This document shows, piece by piece, positions 35,641 to 47,942 of a stretch of DNA of 64,000 bases (the first letter of the stretch is position 1; each line of letters opens with the position of its first letter). The notes beneath the pieces were generated by a model. The model searched no databases, was not told the origin of the DNA, and was given only the letters and a program-made list of their open reading frames with translations. A program made the position numbers and the translations under genes. This DNA is from Trichopria drosophilae (lineage: Eukaryota; Arthropoda; Insecta; Hymenoptera; Diapriidae): the NCBI GenBank assembly GCA_030407085.1, contig CM059587.1, positions 93,739,001 to 93,803,000 of the forward strand. Reading direction: 5' to 3'.

Positions 35641-36335
35641 ATGTTGGTTTAATGCTTATCGCGCAAAATGTCGCTAATGTGGGTGCCGAAACTTTCCATG
35701 CTGCATACATGCATATATATGACGATGTATTTGTACGGTTGGTACACAGTGGAAAGGTTAATGTGTGTTATGTGCAATACGTAATAAATTAATTTGGAAA
35801 CATAATGAAATATGAAAAATTGAATATTATTGCTGCATTGATATTTACATTTTATTCTTGACCGCCAAACATCATTGCGCCAGTTTTTTAATGGTACTTT
35901 TAGTGCGCACACTAAGAAAGTTTACCTAGGAACAATTCCCATACTATGTTATATGGGTGGGAAGCACTTAGAAAATGACAATGTATAAAAATATCTGAAT
36001 TTTACGAAAATATACCGCTGAAATCAGAGAGTGTTAGAATATTAATAATAGTACAGCGGAGCACATCTAGATGGCGCTGTTGAAAACATAATTTGATTGT
36101 GCCGTTACGCAGATATTTAGCGATAATTTACAAAACGTAAACGATAAACGCATAACACATTGTCATAATGGGGACTTACCATTTTCGTTCTGTTATTAAT
36201 TACATTTATTCCTATTAAAAATAAAAACGGCTGCCCTTGAGATTATCGGTAAAGAAATTCCTAATTCTTTCGCTAAAAGTAAAAAAGAGACTTTACCACT
36301 GTAGCAGAAAAAATAAGCAATATATTTTTATATAT
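35641..36335. other. AT-rich DNA, no feature recognised
   Basis: An 87-codon minus-strand frame (35649-35912) has no recognised domain. Confidence 0.35.
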
Positions 36336-36339
36336 ATTT

Positions 36340-36513
36340 ACCCAGTCTCCTCACTCGCGTTATCTTCGTGACGTCACACCAGGCCCTTCCTGAGGCCAGA
36401 GCCCGCAAGGTGGGGGAAAAGAGAGCGGTGATCGGTAAATATAACGAGACGGAACCGGACAAATATGCCTGCGCGTAAATACAGCGAGACGCAATTACAT
36501 CGGGACTCTACTG
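36340..36513. mobile_element. CAGTAGAGTC MITE, copy 2, left end degraded
   Basis: The right end read inward is CAGTAGAGTCCCGATGTAAT and is followed by TA (36514-36515). The interior aligns to 29290-29490 except for the 86 bp missing here, giving the empty site AAATATAAC. Confidence 0.75.
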
Positions 36514-36599
36514 TATTGAGCAATATTAAAAATAATTTAATTCATAGTACAATTCCGTGAAACAATAGATGCTATTTATGTTTTTTTTAAATAAAAGAA

Positions 36600-36830
36600 G
36601 ACCGAGGGATCGTGCATCAGTAGGCTGATGAAGTAAATATCACGAAAGTTCATTTATGGATTTCAACGCCATCTACTGTCTGTGGCAGAAACTAATGTGG
36701 ATTATCGAAAAAAGATGTACCTAAAAACCGTACGTAAGAATACTTTAAGTGCTCTTTTGTTTTAAGATATCACTATTCGAAAGCTCTCGAAGACCTCTTT
36801 AACATCAGTTTTGTTTGGTAGATTTCGAAT
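36600..36830 (+). repeat. Family A repeat, copy 4 (partial)
   Basis: GCTGATGAAGTAAATATC, CGCCATCTACTGTCTGTGGC AGAAAC and, further on, AAGTGCTCTTTTGTTTTAAG and GAAGACCTCTTTAA follow the order of 15495-15660. Confidence 0.55.
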
Positions 36831-38835
36831 GTGAACAAATTCAAAAAAAAGCTACTTGTTAGGTTAGGTTAATTTAGGTAGAATTTAATGCAAAATACTT
36901 ATTCAGGGGGTTTTCAGGATCACTAATTACGTCATTTTGGCGAATTGAAAACTTGTTTCAATATTTTCCAGTAAATTTTAAGTAATTTTTTCAAATTCGT
37001 TTGCCATATTGGATCCGCTATTTGGAATTCTGAAAAACCGACATCTGATTCGTAATCAGTAATCGTGAAACCTTACTGAATTCGTGTTTTCATAAATTAC
37101 ATCTGATTAGATGTCTACATTGAACATCAAATAAATGGTTTACTAAACATTAGAAACTACATTTTAATATGTTTAAGGTATTACAAAAATAACAATAATG
37201 AATTAGTCAGCATCTAGCTAGCCTGTGCTACTTTTTACTCGGTATATAAGTATAAGACAGTGAATCACTTTATTACGTTTGGCACAGACGACATAATTCG
37301 AACTTGACAACCATTAAGTAATGACAATTTCATAATGCTCATTTATTTAGTGCAAAGTTGGGCAGTGGAGTTTGCAACAGAAGGCGAAAGTTCTAAATGG
37401 CTAATTTACGCGAACTATAAGAACGCACGGGTGTAGGAATAATTTAAGTCGCAGTCGATCGTCTCGTGAAATTAAAACGTACGGATCTGTCATAAATAAA
37501 TTAAGGGCAATTTTACCTTGTCCAATGAAATACTGTATAGATTCGGGGACATTGAAGCTAAAAAGCTCGCAAATTTAACCACAATATACAGAGACCAAAT
37601 ATATTATTTTTCATAGAATTTTGTCCAATGTTCGTTCACCATTGGTAATTATATGGACTAAATTTTCCCAAAAATGTCACTTGTATGCTGAATGGTAATT
37701 AAAAAATGGTCATAATAATTCCTCTAAGCAATTCGTAATTTGCCCATTAAATGCCCACTATTTATTCTGTTAATGTTCATTTTTCGATCAGATTTGAACC
37801 AAGGAATATCCAATATACGTCATAAAATTTTCAAGGGGGTCTTTAATTCAGATATATATCTTATATGTTTGTCATGAAGTATCTAATTACTGAGACGAGG
37901 TCATAACATACGTAGAAAGTGAATTAAGTGTTTTAAGTTAAAGTTGTAATTAAATATTTGCGAATATCAGTTTAAAAGTATAAGTAAACAAAAAATAATT
38001 CTTTATAGTTACGGTCAAAACTGAAGTTTGAAAGTTACTACCCCAAAAATGTATAAACACCTACAAATTTATTCAATTCAACTGCATATTAGTGCTTCCA
38101 AATAAATCATGATACCGATTTAACAACACTAAAATGTAGGCGAAATTACTCAAAATTTGGCTGCTAACAGGCAACCTTATATTTAGTCAATATTACTACA
38201 TTTTTCTTAGTAATATTGACCAAATAAAACACATGGACATATAAAATAAATTAAGAAAATATTGAAGGAATTGTTATATTGCACTAGTGTAAAATTTACA
38301 AGTTACATACTACTGATAATATGTACATTAAACTTTCCTTTACTGGAAGAAGATAAAAAGCAGCCACGAAACTAAATTTTCAAACTCAAACTTTGTCTTC
38401 TTTTATGAGCTTCCAAAATACTGTGTTACCAGCTTATAATAAAGCTTTCTCTATCGCGAAATGTCAACTGGAATGCTGAATAATGTCTACACGATTAAAA
38501 ACCATGAATATATTTTTAGTTTAAAAAATATTTCTTTTATTCGTTGCAAAATTAAATAAAAATTTGCAGGTTTTTTTATGTATTCCACAAACAAAAATTA
38601 ATATTGGTACTATGAGGATACATAAACACCCAAAGGACTTCCAAGCATACAAAAATGGATGTACCCTTACCATATATTGGATTTATGTAAGTGATAGTGA
38701 CCGATTTTTGTGAAATTCATCTTTGAAAATTCAAAATAATCCATAAATATTTTATCTCATCCGTAAAACAACCCTCATCTATTCCGTAAAACAACAAAAT
38801 TATCTAAAATGTGCAATCTTATATAACTTATATGT
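36831..38835. other. AT-rich DNA, one short hairpin, no gene recognised
   Basis: GTTAGGTTAGGTTAA at 36858 is too short to be telomeric. The stretch 37200-37560 is a little GC-richer. The hairpin at 38180 is listed separately. Confidence 0.35.
38180..38226. repeat. 19-bp stem hairpin
   Basis: TATTTAGTCAATATTACTA and its inverted partner (one mismatch) flank a 9-base loop. Isolated; no neighbouring repeat recognised. Confidence 0.7.
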
Positions 38836-38839
38836 TACC

Positions 38840-38955
38840 CGAATAGCAATCCGTCCCGGGATGTCCTGAGGAGCAACTGAGGACGTCAAAATGTCCGCTT
38901 TTGGTCCTCGGGGCATCCTCGGGGACTCCTGTGGACGTCATCGGGCGGGCTTGTG
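38840..38955. repeat. Family D, AGGACGTC-word repeat, copy 1
   Basis: GATGTCCTGAGGAGC, GAGGACGTCAAAATGTCC, GGTCCTCGGGGCATCC and GTGGACGTCATCGG are dense self-complementary words. The same vocabulary occurs at 47690-47865. Confidence 0.5.
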
Positions 38956-39121
38956 CTATTTAGGTAAGTATGTAGATATTAGATGAGTCTTCAGGTTCTA
39001 TTTGTAAATGTGAGGTTCTAAAAGATAAAAAAATCGAGGACCATTTTAACTAAATTCATTACAAAAGGTCAGAAGTCGCTTACGAATTTAACATCAAATT
39101 CAGAATATTCAGAATGGCGTA

Positions 39122-39330
39122 CAGTAGATCATCCCGCAGTGTCGCTCTCTAGAAATCCTCTGATAGTGTCGCAGTAAACTCCCCACCACTTGACCCGGCT
39201 CATATCAACAGATTGACCACGAGAGTGGTTTAGAGTGTAAGGAATGCGGTGAGTGGGGGTGCGACACAAATAGAGGATTTGGTTCCCCTTCGGTCCCGAG
39301 GAAGTGACAATATGAGAGGGTCTACAGAAT
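39122..39330 (-). mobile_element. CAGTAGAYCCTCTCAT MITE, copy 1
   Basis: This is an inverted and partly deleted version of 52789-53034: CAGTAGATC at 39122 after TA, GTGTCGCTCTCTAGAAATCC, CCCCACCACTTGACC, GGTGCGACACAAATAGAGGA and CCTTCGGTCCCGAGG all correspond. The far end is degraded to GAGAGGGTCTACAG. The 71-codon minus frame shares residues with the frame in the other copy only because the DNA is the same element. Confidence 0.8.
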
Positions 39331-40480
39331 CTAATATAAGACAAAATTCTATAAACAATATTTTATTCATTTCAAGGTTTAGGATATCTTATATCATAAC
39401 AACAGGCAACGCGTAGTAAGGAGCTTTGATAAAAATGACACAGTTGCATACGATGCAATAAATAAAAATCTTCTTATACGGGTTAAACAAACAGGGTATT
39501 GAAAGTCACAGTTTCTCAGCACAAATATAATACGAGGGTTACGTCATAAAAAGATACTTATCACAAAACATCGTCGAATTACAAAACGATTTCAAATAGA
39601 ATGAAGTTGAAATTTTAGACATAGAAACTGGATATATGATTATGGATAACAAGAGAATAACTACATTTTCAGCTTGGAATACCTTTTGTCAAACGACAAG
39701 GATTTCAGTAACACCTGAAACAGTCTTGGCTGTTACTTAATAGTTGGGTGTCTGGCCAGGTCCTGATCCAATGAAATATTACATTCTTTATCAATTCATG
39801 AAGCCTGAAGTCTACTGAGTTAATCTTATTATATCGCAGATTGATGTGAATTTCTAATTTTTAAACAGATGTGATGATTATACTTTAAAATGGTTGGAGT
39901 AACTTGCTCAGTCTAATATAGAATAGTAAATTAGGAGTAGATTATTCTCTACAACTGCCTATTGATTCCTTTGACTCCGTCGTACCATTTTGGAATTAAA
40001 CTTGCATTAGTGTGTAGCTTACAAAGAACCTCTACTTTGTTTCGATTGAGCGTCAGGGATGCAAACATGCATTTAAGAATTCCAGTTTTTTGTCAACTGT
40101 TCTTACCAAAACTTTTCTCATTTCACGATGTCTTATTATACCCAGAATTATCTGAAGCCGAGGATATAAGACAATTTTTGATTGAATTTTACTGCTGATA
40201 GAATCAAAGAATTTCTGGTCAACTTCGGTGACATTTACAGAAATGTTATAGCCAACATTTTTTGTGATAATTCCATAAAAAAACCTGATTCTCCGACGTC
40301 TTCAACTTCAGAAAATGTCAGTATTTTTTATTTGTATGCCATTTTACGTGGACGTTGGATGTAACTAGTTTCTTAAATAAGATGTCTGTAAGAAACCTTC
40401 CCATCATCTTATTTAAGGCATCTTATTTGACGTGCTCCAAACAAAATTGCACGCAATCTGAGTGACAAAAAACGTTCACC
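39331..40480. other. No gene recognised; two adjacent open frames noted
   Basis: Frames 39962-40198 (78 codons) and 40182-40364 (60 codons) overlap in neighbouring frames, and the opposite strand is also open over part of this. No domain recognised; a decayed coding remnant is possible but not supported. Confidence 0.2.
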
Positions 40481-41240
40481 AATCCGCGGTTTTCCGCGAA
40501 GTAGGGAAGATCCGCGTATGATCGATTGGTCATTGCCGATCGTTGTGGTACTATTAAATCGAAAAGTCGACGCGAGCTCGTCGGCGCGGCGCAGGATCGG
40601 ATAATTAGCAAAGTATTCGGCCGATTCCTTGCCTTCTTCCTTCCTGCGGAGTCCTTAATAATTGTAATTGGACACGGCTCGGCAGCTTCACCTACAGCGT
40701 GGTCTCGCTGCCCACTTTACAATACACTTTGTCCATCTGCCTTTTAAGGAGTGAAAAAATGAAAAAAGGGGGCGTGGTCAGGAGATCAAAGACTGCCGCT
40801 CCTCCACCCGTGCCGAAGGACCGAATAGAGGAGAGAAAGGGAGAGACGACCAAGAGTTATGCGCCGGCACGCTATAGTTGCACGCTATATATACGTGCAT
40901 ACCCGATATAACCCGGGTACGCGTGTCCGTGTCCATGTACATGGTTACGTGCGTCCCTGGCCAATCACTGCAGCCGATTCGTCACTTTTCGAAAGTGCAT
41001 GCTTTTGATAACGAGCGATTACACCTCGCGTTGCTACTTGACCGCTCTTTTCCAATCTCTCTTGCTCCCATTGGTCGATTCCTCGACACCGATAGGACGA
41101 CGTTCGTGCGAGCTGTCGGCCAATCAAAGAAAAGAGTGATAAATCCCACGTAAACGATTAGTTCGACACTTTCCGTCTTGGGTCACTTACGGAAGTCGAG
41201 ATTTATAAGCTTGCGCAAGTCCGCGAAATTGGGGTCAAAT
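40480..41240. other. GC/CpG-rich island, candidate promoter/enhancer region
   Basis: The most sustained GC-rich stretch of the window. It holds GGGGGCGTGGTC (GC-box/KLF-like, 40769), CTATATATACG (TATA-like, 40884) and many CpGs. Several short frames overlap on both strands, none protein-like. Function is inferred from composition only. Confidence 0.3.
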
Positions 41241-42015
41241 TTGATCATAATTGTAAATGAAAACTGACTTTTTGTTTTAATTACTTGTCAAGACTCGAAA
41301 ATCTTCATTGTCATGTTGGAGAACCTAACGGACTATAATTTATTATATTGCACAGGTCTGCACTAAAATTAGGTACAATTCGATCATAGTTTGGCGCCCA
41401 ACGTTAATGATTCTCTTCTGTCGACTGCATGGAGGTTTCAAAAATGCGCTTGCATCTATATAAATTTGCATAGTTCATGACTCAACGAATAGAAATGTAG
41501 GTTACTTTTGTCTGACAATTGTGGAGATAATTGTAAGTTCCAATGTGTTCAATTGTAGTTGTTCTGTCACAAAACGACCTAACCTTTCTTCTCTAGTTAA
41601 ATCAAGAACAATAGACATTTTTATAAAATCCTGCACAATTTTTAAATCGCGTTGCTACCAGAAGAAAAGAATCTTTATGTTTGGACATACAACTGGTAGG
41701 ACCTAAATTATGCACACCTGTACAATTGAAAAAATCATAGGATAGATTGTTATTTAAATTAAAACAAAACATGGCTATCATCATAAGCAACTATGGTGGA
41801 AGTTGAATTCAACTTAGCAACTACACTAGAACATAGTTGCTAACGACTAGTTGACACGTTGCTAACGATCTCCACCTCAATGTGTTCCAGTTGTATCATG
41901 AAATGAGTAAGCTTAAATTTCGACTGATTGAGCCATGAACTAGGAATTATTATAGCAGTTTGAGCAGTTTTTAAATTAGTTATAGCCGGAAGAATGAACC
42001 AATGTGGTTTGATGT
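41241..42015. other. AT-rich DNA with small palindromes at 41790-41890
   Basis: AAGTTGAATTCAACTT (about 41800) is a perfect 16-bp palindrome. GTTGCTAACGA occurs twice about 31 bp apart just downstream. No coding signal. Confidence 0.4.
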
Positions 42016-42017
42016 AT

Positions 42018-43440
42018 CAAATTCAATTCAATTAAATTTATTCAGGTATATGCAATATTTGTACAATACATCCATATATAAAAAATATACAAATATATCC
42101 TGCAGAGATAAATAAATATCAGTGCGCAGGCCCAAAAGACTTAATCTAAATACTAAAACTAAAATTAAAAACTACAATATATAACTAGAACTAAAATGCC
42201 AAAATTCTAACCAAACCATTTATTTATTTAATACTATTATCGATTATCTGATAACAAAAACTATGAAAATCATTTTTGGATAACGACGATTAAAAACATT
42301 ATTAAACTTATTAAATTAACCAAATTAAGTATATATATTAAAATTTATCTTTAACAGATTTTTAAACGATTTTTTAGCTGAAAGTGTTGTAATTTCTAAA
42401 TTTTTTAGTTTAGTAGGCAATTTGTTAAAATTTGTTATCGCTCTGTATTTACTACTTTTTTGAGAATTGTTTTATTAATAATTGGCAGAAGAATACTATT
42501 ATTTCTCGTGAATATATTAATTTTTTAACCGGATTCAATTATAAATATTTCTCTAACATTTAAAATATAAGTAAACTTGCATAATATAACTACTTTATTC
42601 TGCAAAGATTGCACTTTATATTAGACATTATCATACCACCCAAGACGAAATTCCATAAGTCAAGATTGAATTAAACAGAGTATAGTAAATCATTGACATA
42701 TGTTCATACTTTAAATGCTTTTGTAGTTTATAAAACGTAAAAACCAGATAATTTAATCTTCTGACAAGATACTCTACGTGTTTGTCCAATCTTAACTTGC
42801 TGTCAATGAACACTCCAAGATACTTGCAAAAGTTAACTTTTGTAAGAGATTTATTATTAATTACTAAGCTAATATCATTCGGTACGCTATCGATATATGC
42901 TCCGAAAGTGACAAAGACCGTCTTCTCAATATTCAAAGACAATCTGTTCGCCTTTAACCATTTAGTTAATTCATTAACTAAACGTTTCCATAAATTGATA
43001 TTTTCAACTTGTAAGGATTGATCTTCTGTATTATATGAATCATCTACACTGTTTAGTCGTTTCGATATGTTGTCACTCGGTGATTGATCCAACATTGCAC
43101 TTCTGTCCAATTCCGATTCCCTCTCCAAAATGTTAACCTTATTTTTTAGTGCATTATTCTTTTTAACTAAGGATGTTTTTAATGTATTATATTTATCTTG
43201 TAGGTATTCTTCTTTGGTATCTTCAAGCTCTTTTCGAAGTCTCCCCATTAGAGCACGTGGCTCTTGTGAGATTATGTTCTCTTCATTAAGCTCATTGCAG
43301 ATTTCTAGTGCACTCTATTTCTAGTGTATGCAAAATTGTTATTTTTAATTAGTGTATCGAAAAAATCATCAGGTAATTGTGGTTCAACAAAATCTCGTCT
43401 AGATATTTTTCTACAATTTCTTGTTTGACGATTTTTGATA
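42018..43440 (-). mobile_element. Internally deleted CR1/Jockey-like LINE relic with 3' end
   Basis: Read on the minus strand, the element has a coiled-coil reading frame, then the C-terminal part of a reverse transcriptase. Frame-broken thumb and tail sequence follows (phrases such as YDNV, YKVQSLQNKVV, ILNVREIFI, FTRNNSILLPIINKTI). Last comes an AT-rich 3' UTR ending TGAATAAATTTAATTGAATT. The catalytic palm of the reverse transcriptase is absent. It is dead: several stops and frameshifts lie after 42631. 5' of 43440 I see no clear continuation. Confidence 0.8.
42631..43314 (-). pseudogene. LINE fusion frame: coiled coil joined to reverse transcriptase C-terminus
   Basis: The longest frame in the window (205 codons from the ATG at 43248; open back to 43314). 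Residues 1-50 are charged and heptad-like, as in an ORF1-type coiled coil. From about residue 85 the sequence follows reverse transcriptase domains 6-7 and thumb of CR1/Jockey-type LINEs: WLKANRLSLNIEKT (97-110), CKYLGVFIDSKLRLDKH (141-157) and YYTLFNSILTYGISSW (188-203). The FxDD catalytic box and everything before domain 6 is missing. The join therefore looks like an internal deletion that left the frame open. It stops two codons into what is normally a longer C-terminus; the rest continues in other frames below 42631. A further frame on 43318-43440 (ISRRDFVEPQLPDDFF) probably belongs to the same element after a frameshift. That the N-terminal part is ORF1 is inference. Confidence 0.75.
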
Positions 43441-43854
43441 GTTTGACGTAATTTCTAACCAGAGTCAAGTATAGGTTGACTGAACACATGCATACAATGT
43501 GTGTTTTTCATATTTCAAAGTATTTCTATGATGTATTACACTGATGAACTAATTCGACATTGTCCCTTTTTAATTTCCCTTGTTAATTTTAAATTACTTT
43601 TTCACTTAAGAATTAATATTCCCAGGAAGTACAGAAATACAAAGATTATTGTTTCTTGTCTATTTGGGCTCGAATGATCCGCTATTGCTTTGTGATAAAT
43701 AGCGTATTCCACTGAAATTTTATATTCCAAATGTACAAACTTTCCATGTAAAGTATTTTTTATAATGTTTATTAGGTACCCTAGAGAAATCACTTTTCTT
43801 AGAGTGAATTTTCATATATAAAGTGTGAAATCACCCACTCGCAGCAAAATCGTA
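43441..43854. other. No feature recognised
   Basis: AT-rich spacer between the LINE and family B. Confidence 0.35.
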
Positions 43855-44075
43855 CACTGAGAGAAATTATTTTAATAGTTAATGTAAGCTAATTTCAAGT
43901 CTCTTACATTAACTCTAAAGTTACAACAGTACTTGTAAAGTAAAAAACGATAAGCAAATTTGAGATGAAAATACCAGCATTTTCCTGCAATGTTATTGTA
44001 TATTCGTATATTTTAACATTCAAGGAGCGTTCGGTAGCTGTTAATAAATTTTATATTAAATTCTGTATATACTAT
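43855..44075 (-). repeat. Family B repeat, copy 2 (truncated)
   Basis: CACTGAGAGAAAT at 43855 marks the end seen near 4630. TTCCTGCAATGTTATT, TATTTTAACATTCAAGGAGC, GTTCGGTAGCTGTTAATAAA and TTAAATTCTGT match the reverse complement of 48740-48830. The middle of the family is absent. Confidence 0.65.
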
Positions 44076-44764
44076 AAAGGAACTTTCGAATTCTTTTTTG
44101 AACAAGATTGCTACGATTTTTTCATCTGATGTTTTTTTTAAAAAGATACTTTGTTTAGTAAGAATTATTTGAAGAATATTTTATTTTTTTTAAATATGAT
44201 CAACTGCAATTTTTTTACATTTTTTTGTTATTTTAATTAATTATGTAGTATTTAAAACAATTACTTTTGACATTCAAAATAATTAACTGTTTATGACCGT
44301 TAATTTTCTTGTTGAAATTTTGTTGTGTGAAATTTTCTTCACACAATTTTAGAAAAATATGGAAACCCGTGAATTTCACTTCATTTAAACTGTTGACATT
44401 TCGATTCTCGTTTCGTACGTATTAAATCAGCCATTTTTAATTTCGAATATATTTCGTGGAATTTCTAATCAGTGACTCCGAAAATACCGGAAACTAAATT
44501 GATCATCTCTTAATGACGACCATTTTTAATTTTGTAAATCTGGCTGTGAAATCGTAATAAACTTCCTCAAAAACCTTTTCTTCCCTAATCTTACTAAAAA
44601 AGGAGGTAATTTTTTAAATATAATCAATAATAAATTTTTTTGGAAAGAACTGATTTTGTCATATTTGTTTATTTATACTAAATAATGTACATTACTAATT
44701 TTCAAATTTTATTTTGTCCCTAAACTTTAACTTAAAAATACCGATTTGAATGATATTAACGACA
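44076..44764. other. AT-rich DNA with two GCCATTTTTAATTT words
   Basis: CAGCCATTTTTAATTTCG (44430) and CGACCATTTTTAATTTTG (44518) recall family G. Otherwise no feature. Confidence 0.35.
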
Positions 44765-45350
44765 ATATCCGGTACCGCACACAGCTCTTAAAGGGGTCGT
44801 CCAGAGCTCAGTCCAAATATACTTCCAACAAAACCCTCTGAAGAGGTCTCAATTATTATAATCTATAAAAACGAGCTCTTAAAGATGTCTCTAAGACTTT
44901 GTAAAATCGTAATCTCGACGAGGTTTGTGGTTTTAAATCTATCTCGTTTTGGAACATCTCTCTTTTGGTAAAGGGTTCCCTAGTTGAGATCTGTGCTTCT
45001 TCCAGAGACTCTAGGTCGTTATTGAATCCAATAATGAAATAGCACGATTGTACCATATGCATACCGATGGTTGATACATCTATAATAAATACGCATAGAC
45101 AAAACAACATAATGAAAGAATAATCCAGTCAGCAAAATAGAAAACTTAATAGAAAATGTCATTATGAAATCTTTTTCAACTCATGTTCAGAAAATCCTCA
45201 GAACGTGGGACATCTGACTTCTTTTAGAGCGCATTTCGAAATCGTTCTGAACGAGCACTTAAAATCGACGAATAACTCTTCTTAAAGATTATTTTAAGAG
45301 CTCTTTTTGACAAGTATTTAAGACATCTTACAGTAGGCAACCAAGTAAAA
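44765..45350 (-). repeat. Family A repeat, copy with intact MITE target site
   Basis: Reverse complement colinear with 15070-15760 from GATGTCTTAAATACTTG through GAGTCTCTGGAAGA to CTCTGGACGACCCC. It keeps ATCTATAAAAACGAGCTC, the uninterrupted equivalent of the MITE site at 18976/19289. Confidence 0.7.
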
Positions 45351-47435
45351 CTTATATTAAAAATTTTAATAAGCGATCAGTGGAAATATGATGTTTGTGT
45401 CAAAGAAATTACAAAGCCAAAAATATTCAATTTTTTAGAATGATACTAAATCAGTGGAATTAATATTAATACCAACATCATTCCATGAAAACAACTAAAC
45501 GTTTTACCATGCCATGAGTTTTTAAAAATTATATATTCCATATCTTTTTATTTTTATTGGTCACTTACATCGAACAGTGAAAATTATTTTTCGATTGATA
45601 ATCATACCCAGAATTTGGGATGCTTCCATTGCGAAAAGAAATGGTACCTAGATGGAATATTATCTCTGAATTCGAAATTGAGTTTAAAAATTGTTCAATA
45701 GAAAGTCTGTCGATATTATAGGATAATCGTAATTTCTATTGACGAACAAGAGCATGATGATGTACGCGCGTCTTCAAACAAAAGATATACATATGGCATT
45801 TGAACCATCTGCTGTAAATCTGCACGGATGCGAAATCTGTCGGTAAAAGTTCGTTTTGAATCATAGAAAAAAATGATTAATAAGAATTGTCATTCAAACA
45901 AAGTCATGAAATATATTCAATATGAAGGATACAAACGATCTTAATTCATATCCGGAAGGATCTGAAATGGTGCAGGAAATTTCGAGATTGGTTGTATGGC
46001 CTATGCTGGTATTTACGCCATAAATATTTCGAAAAAAGTAATTGAACTTAATTGTATAAAAATACCGAGTCACATCAGCTCTATATTGGTTTGCATTGTC
46101 TTTTGACAACAGGGTTTCATATATATTATGGTAGAGAGGTCTTGGGTTCGTGTTCAACTTATTAAATTATTCCATATTTACATTAATTCATTATTTTAAT
46201 AATTTAAGATATTGTAAATATTTACTGATGAGCTACTAAGATTAAAAACTTAATTTGCAATCTATCGTATCAAAACACAATTTTTTCTTTGTTTAAGAAT
46301 ATTTTAATTGCAAACAGCGATGAATTTCCGCACAAAAAGTGTTTTATATAGTTATTATTTATTTCAATACTTACAAGAGAAGAATATTTGGAATTATTTT
46401 TTGTTATAAAGCAATCAAATGCTTGAATTTGACAAAACTGGAGGCAATCTATCATTTCCTTGGTTAATATAAACGCCTTTTACGAACTGAAAACTATCAT
46501 TATTTTAGTTTATGTCAATTTATTATAGAAAATCTTATTTAATTAGGAATGACACGCTACACGAATAAATATGTCCGCAGTACGGTTTGGAGGAGAATAA
46601 ATGATGACTATACTGTGGGTTTATAGACGGCCTAGACTCCAAGCTGTACAGATGCCAATCGTAAAGTCATAAAGGCCAAAGACAATAAACACTGCGGAAA
46701 AAACGATTCTTTTCATTCTCACTTCTATTATGTACGATTTTAACCCGAGACTTAGTATAATAAGATGCGGTTTACACGCTATATTTTACACGTTCTTGAG
46801 AAAAGCATCGTTTATTGTCTTCTGCACCTTTTGAAAAAAAAAACAAAAAATTTCCCGACGAAATTATTGGCGACCGCTATGTATTTCAGATGGACTCAAA
46901 ATATTTCGAAAATTACCCAAATTATCAGTTATTACATTGTAAAAATGCCCTAATACAAAGGCGAAAACCGACTCCGTTTCAGATGTAACCGAAAGATCGT
47001 AACGGCTTTAAAACTAGTAAGTCATAAATATTTGATGATATATTAGTTGTGCTGAAATCAGTTTTTTATCACTGTATTATATGGAATAAGTCAAGACGAA
47101 AAAAGGGGAATTAGGAGTAAAAATTTACTATTTAATTTATTACAATCTTATATTTTACTTAGTCTTTTTTACAATATGAGACATTTTGAACTGATTCATA
47201 TTTTCAAGATTAGAAGAAATTCATAAACGTATATGTCTAGAAAACTTACGAATTGAAACAGACTTTATATATATTTCATTTTTAACTTAACTAATGGTTA
47301 ATAGCTCTAAATGGTTACACAAATTCCTGTTGCGTTGTTCATAAGTTTTCAAAAATATAAATATGTATATTTTAAACTTGAACCAGTGGACATTAATTTT
47401 GATAAACAAAAATTGAAAGCATTTTTTTCTTCTCC
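45351..47435. other. AT-rich DNA, no feature recognised
   Basis: An 87-codon minus frame (45894-46157) without recognised domain. Nothing else notable. Confidence 0.35.
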
Positions 47436-47439
47436 AGAC

Positions 47440-47870
47440 CCACGTAGCGTATCATGACCTCAAGAAGTCGTTCCCAAAATCCTGGAAACCATCATGATGT
47501 CCTAAGGATATCACAAAAATTTTTATGTAATTATGCGCCAAAGTAATAAGACGTTTTACTGATTATATTTTATATCTATAAACAAGTGACTATACATTCA
47601 TAAACTGTAATGAAATGAAAAAGCATAATAAAAAATGTGTATGAGTATTAAATGCAGAACAAAAAAGAATGTTTTTGTATTCTAATCCGGATATTCTGAG
47701 GATGTACTAAAGATAAAGAAGAGGACATTTGGACGTCCTGAGGAGGAGGATCTCCGTCAGGAATGATGTTTTGATATAAGTGTAACTTGCCGTGATAGAG
47801 ATGTCTTCGAGATGTCTTGAAGACGTCCCTCATGCTCCTGAGAGTATCCTGCCAGAAAATATTGTCCTGA
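47440..47870. repeat. Family D, AGGACGTC-word repeat, copy 2
   Basis: CATCATGATGTCCTAAGGAT (47491), GAGGACATTTGGACGTCCTG (47723) and GATGTCTTGAAGACGTCCC (47811) share the word style of 38840-38955. The 61-codon minus frame in it is a shadow. Confidence 0.45.
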
Positions 47871-47879
47871 AAATTGTGT

Positions 47880-47883
<4 letters not shown>

Positions 47884-47909
<26 letters not shown>
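47884..47909 (+). repeat. (AAT)n microsatellite
   Basis: About eight AAT units, forming the tail of the LINE read on the minus strand. Confidence 0.9.
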
Positions 47910-47910
<1 letters not shown>

Positions 47911-47942
47911 ATTTAATTTTCCTTTGGTTACAATTTTTGTGT

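Noticed and set aside
36855..36872. TTAGGTTAGGTTAA as telomeric (TTAGG)n
   Set aside because: Only about two imperfect units (TTAGGT); no array.
39962..40364. Two overlapping frames as a frameshifted pseudogene
   Set aside because: No recognised family, and the minus strand is equally open in part; kept only as a note.
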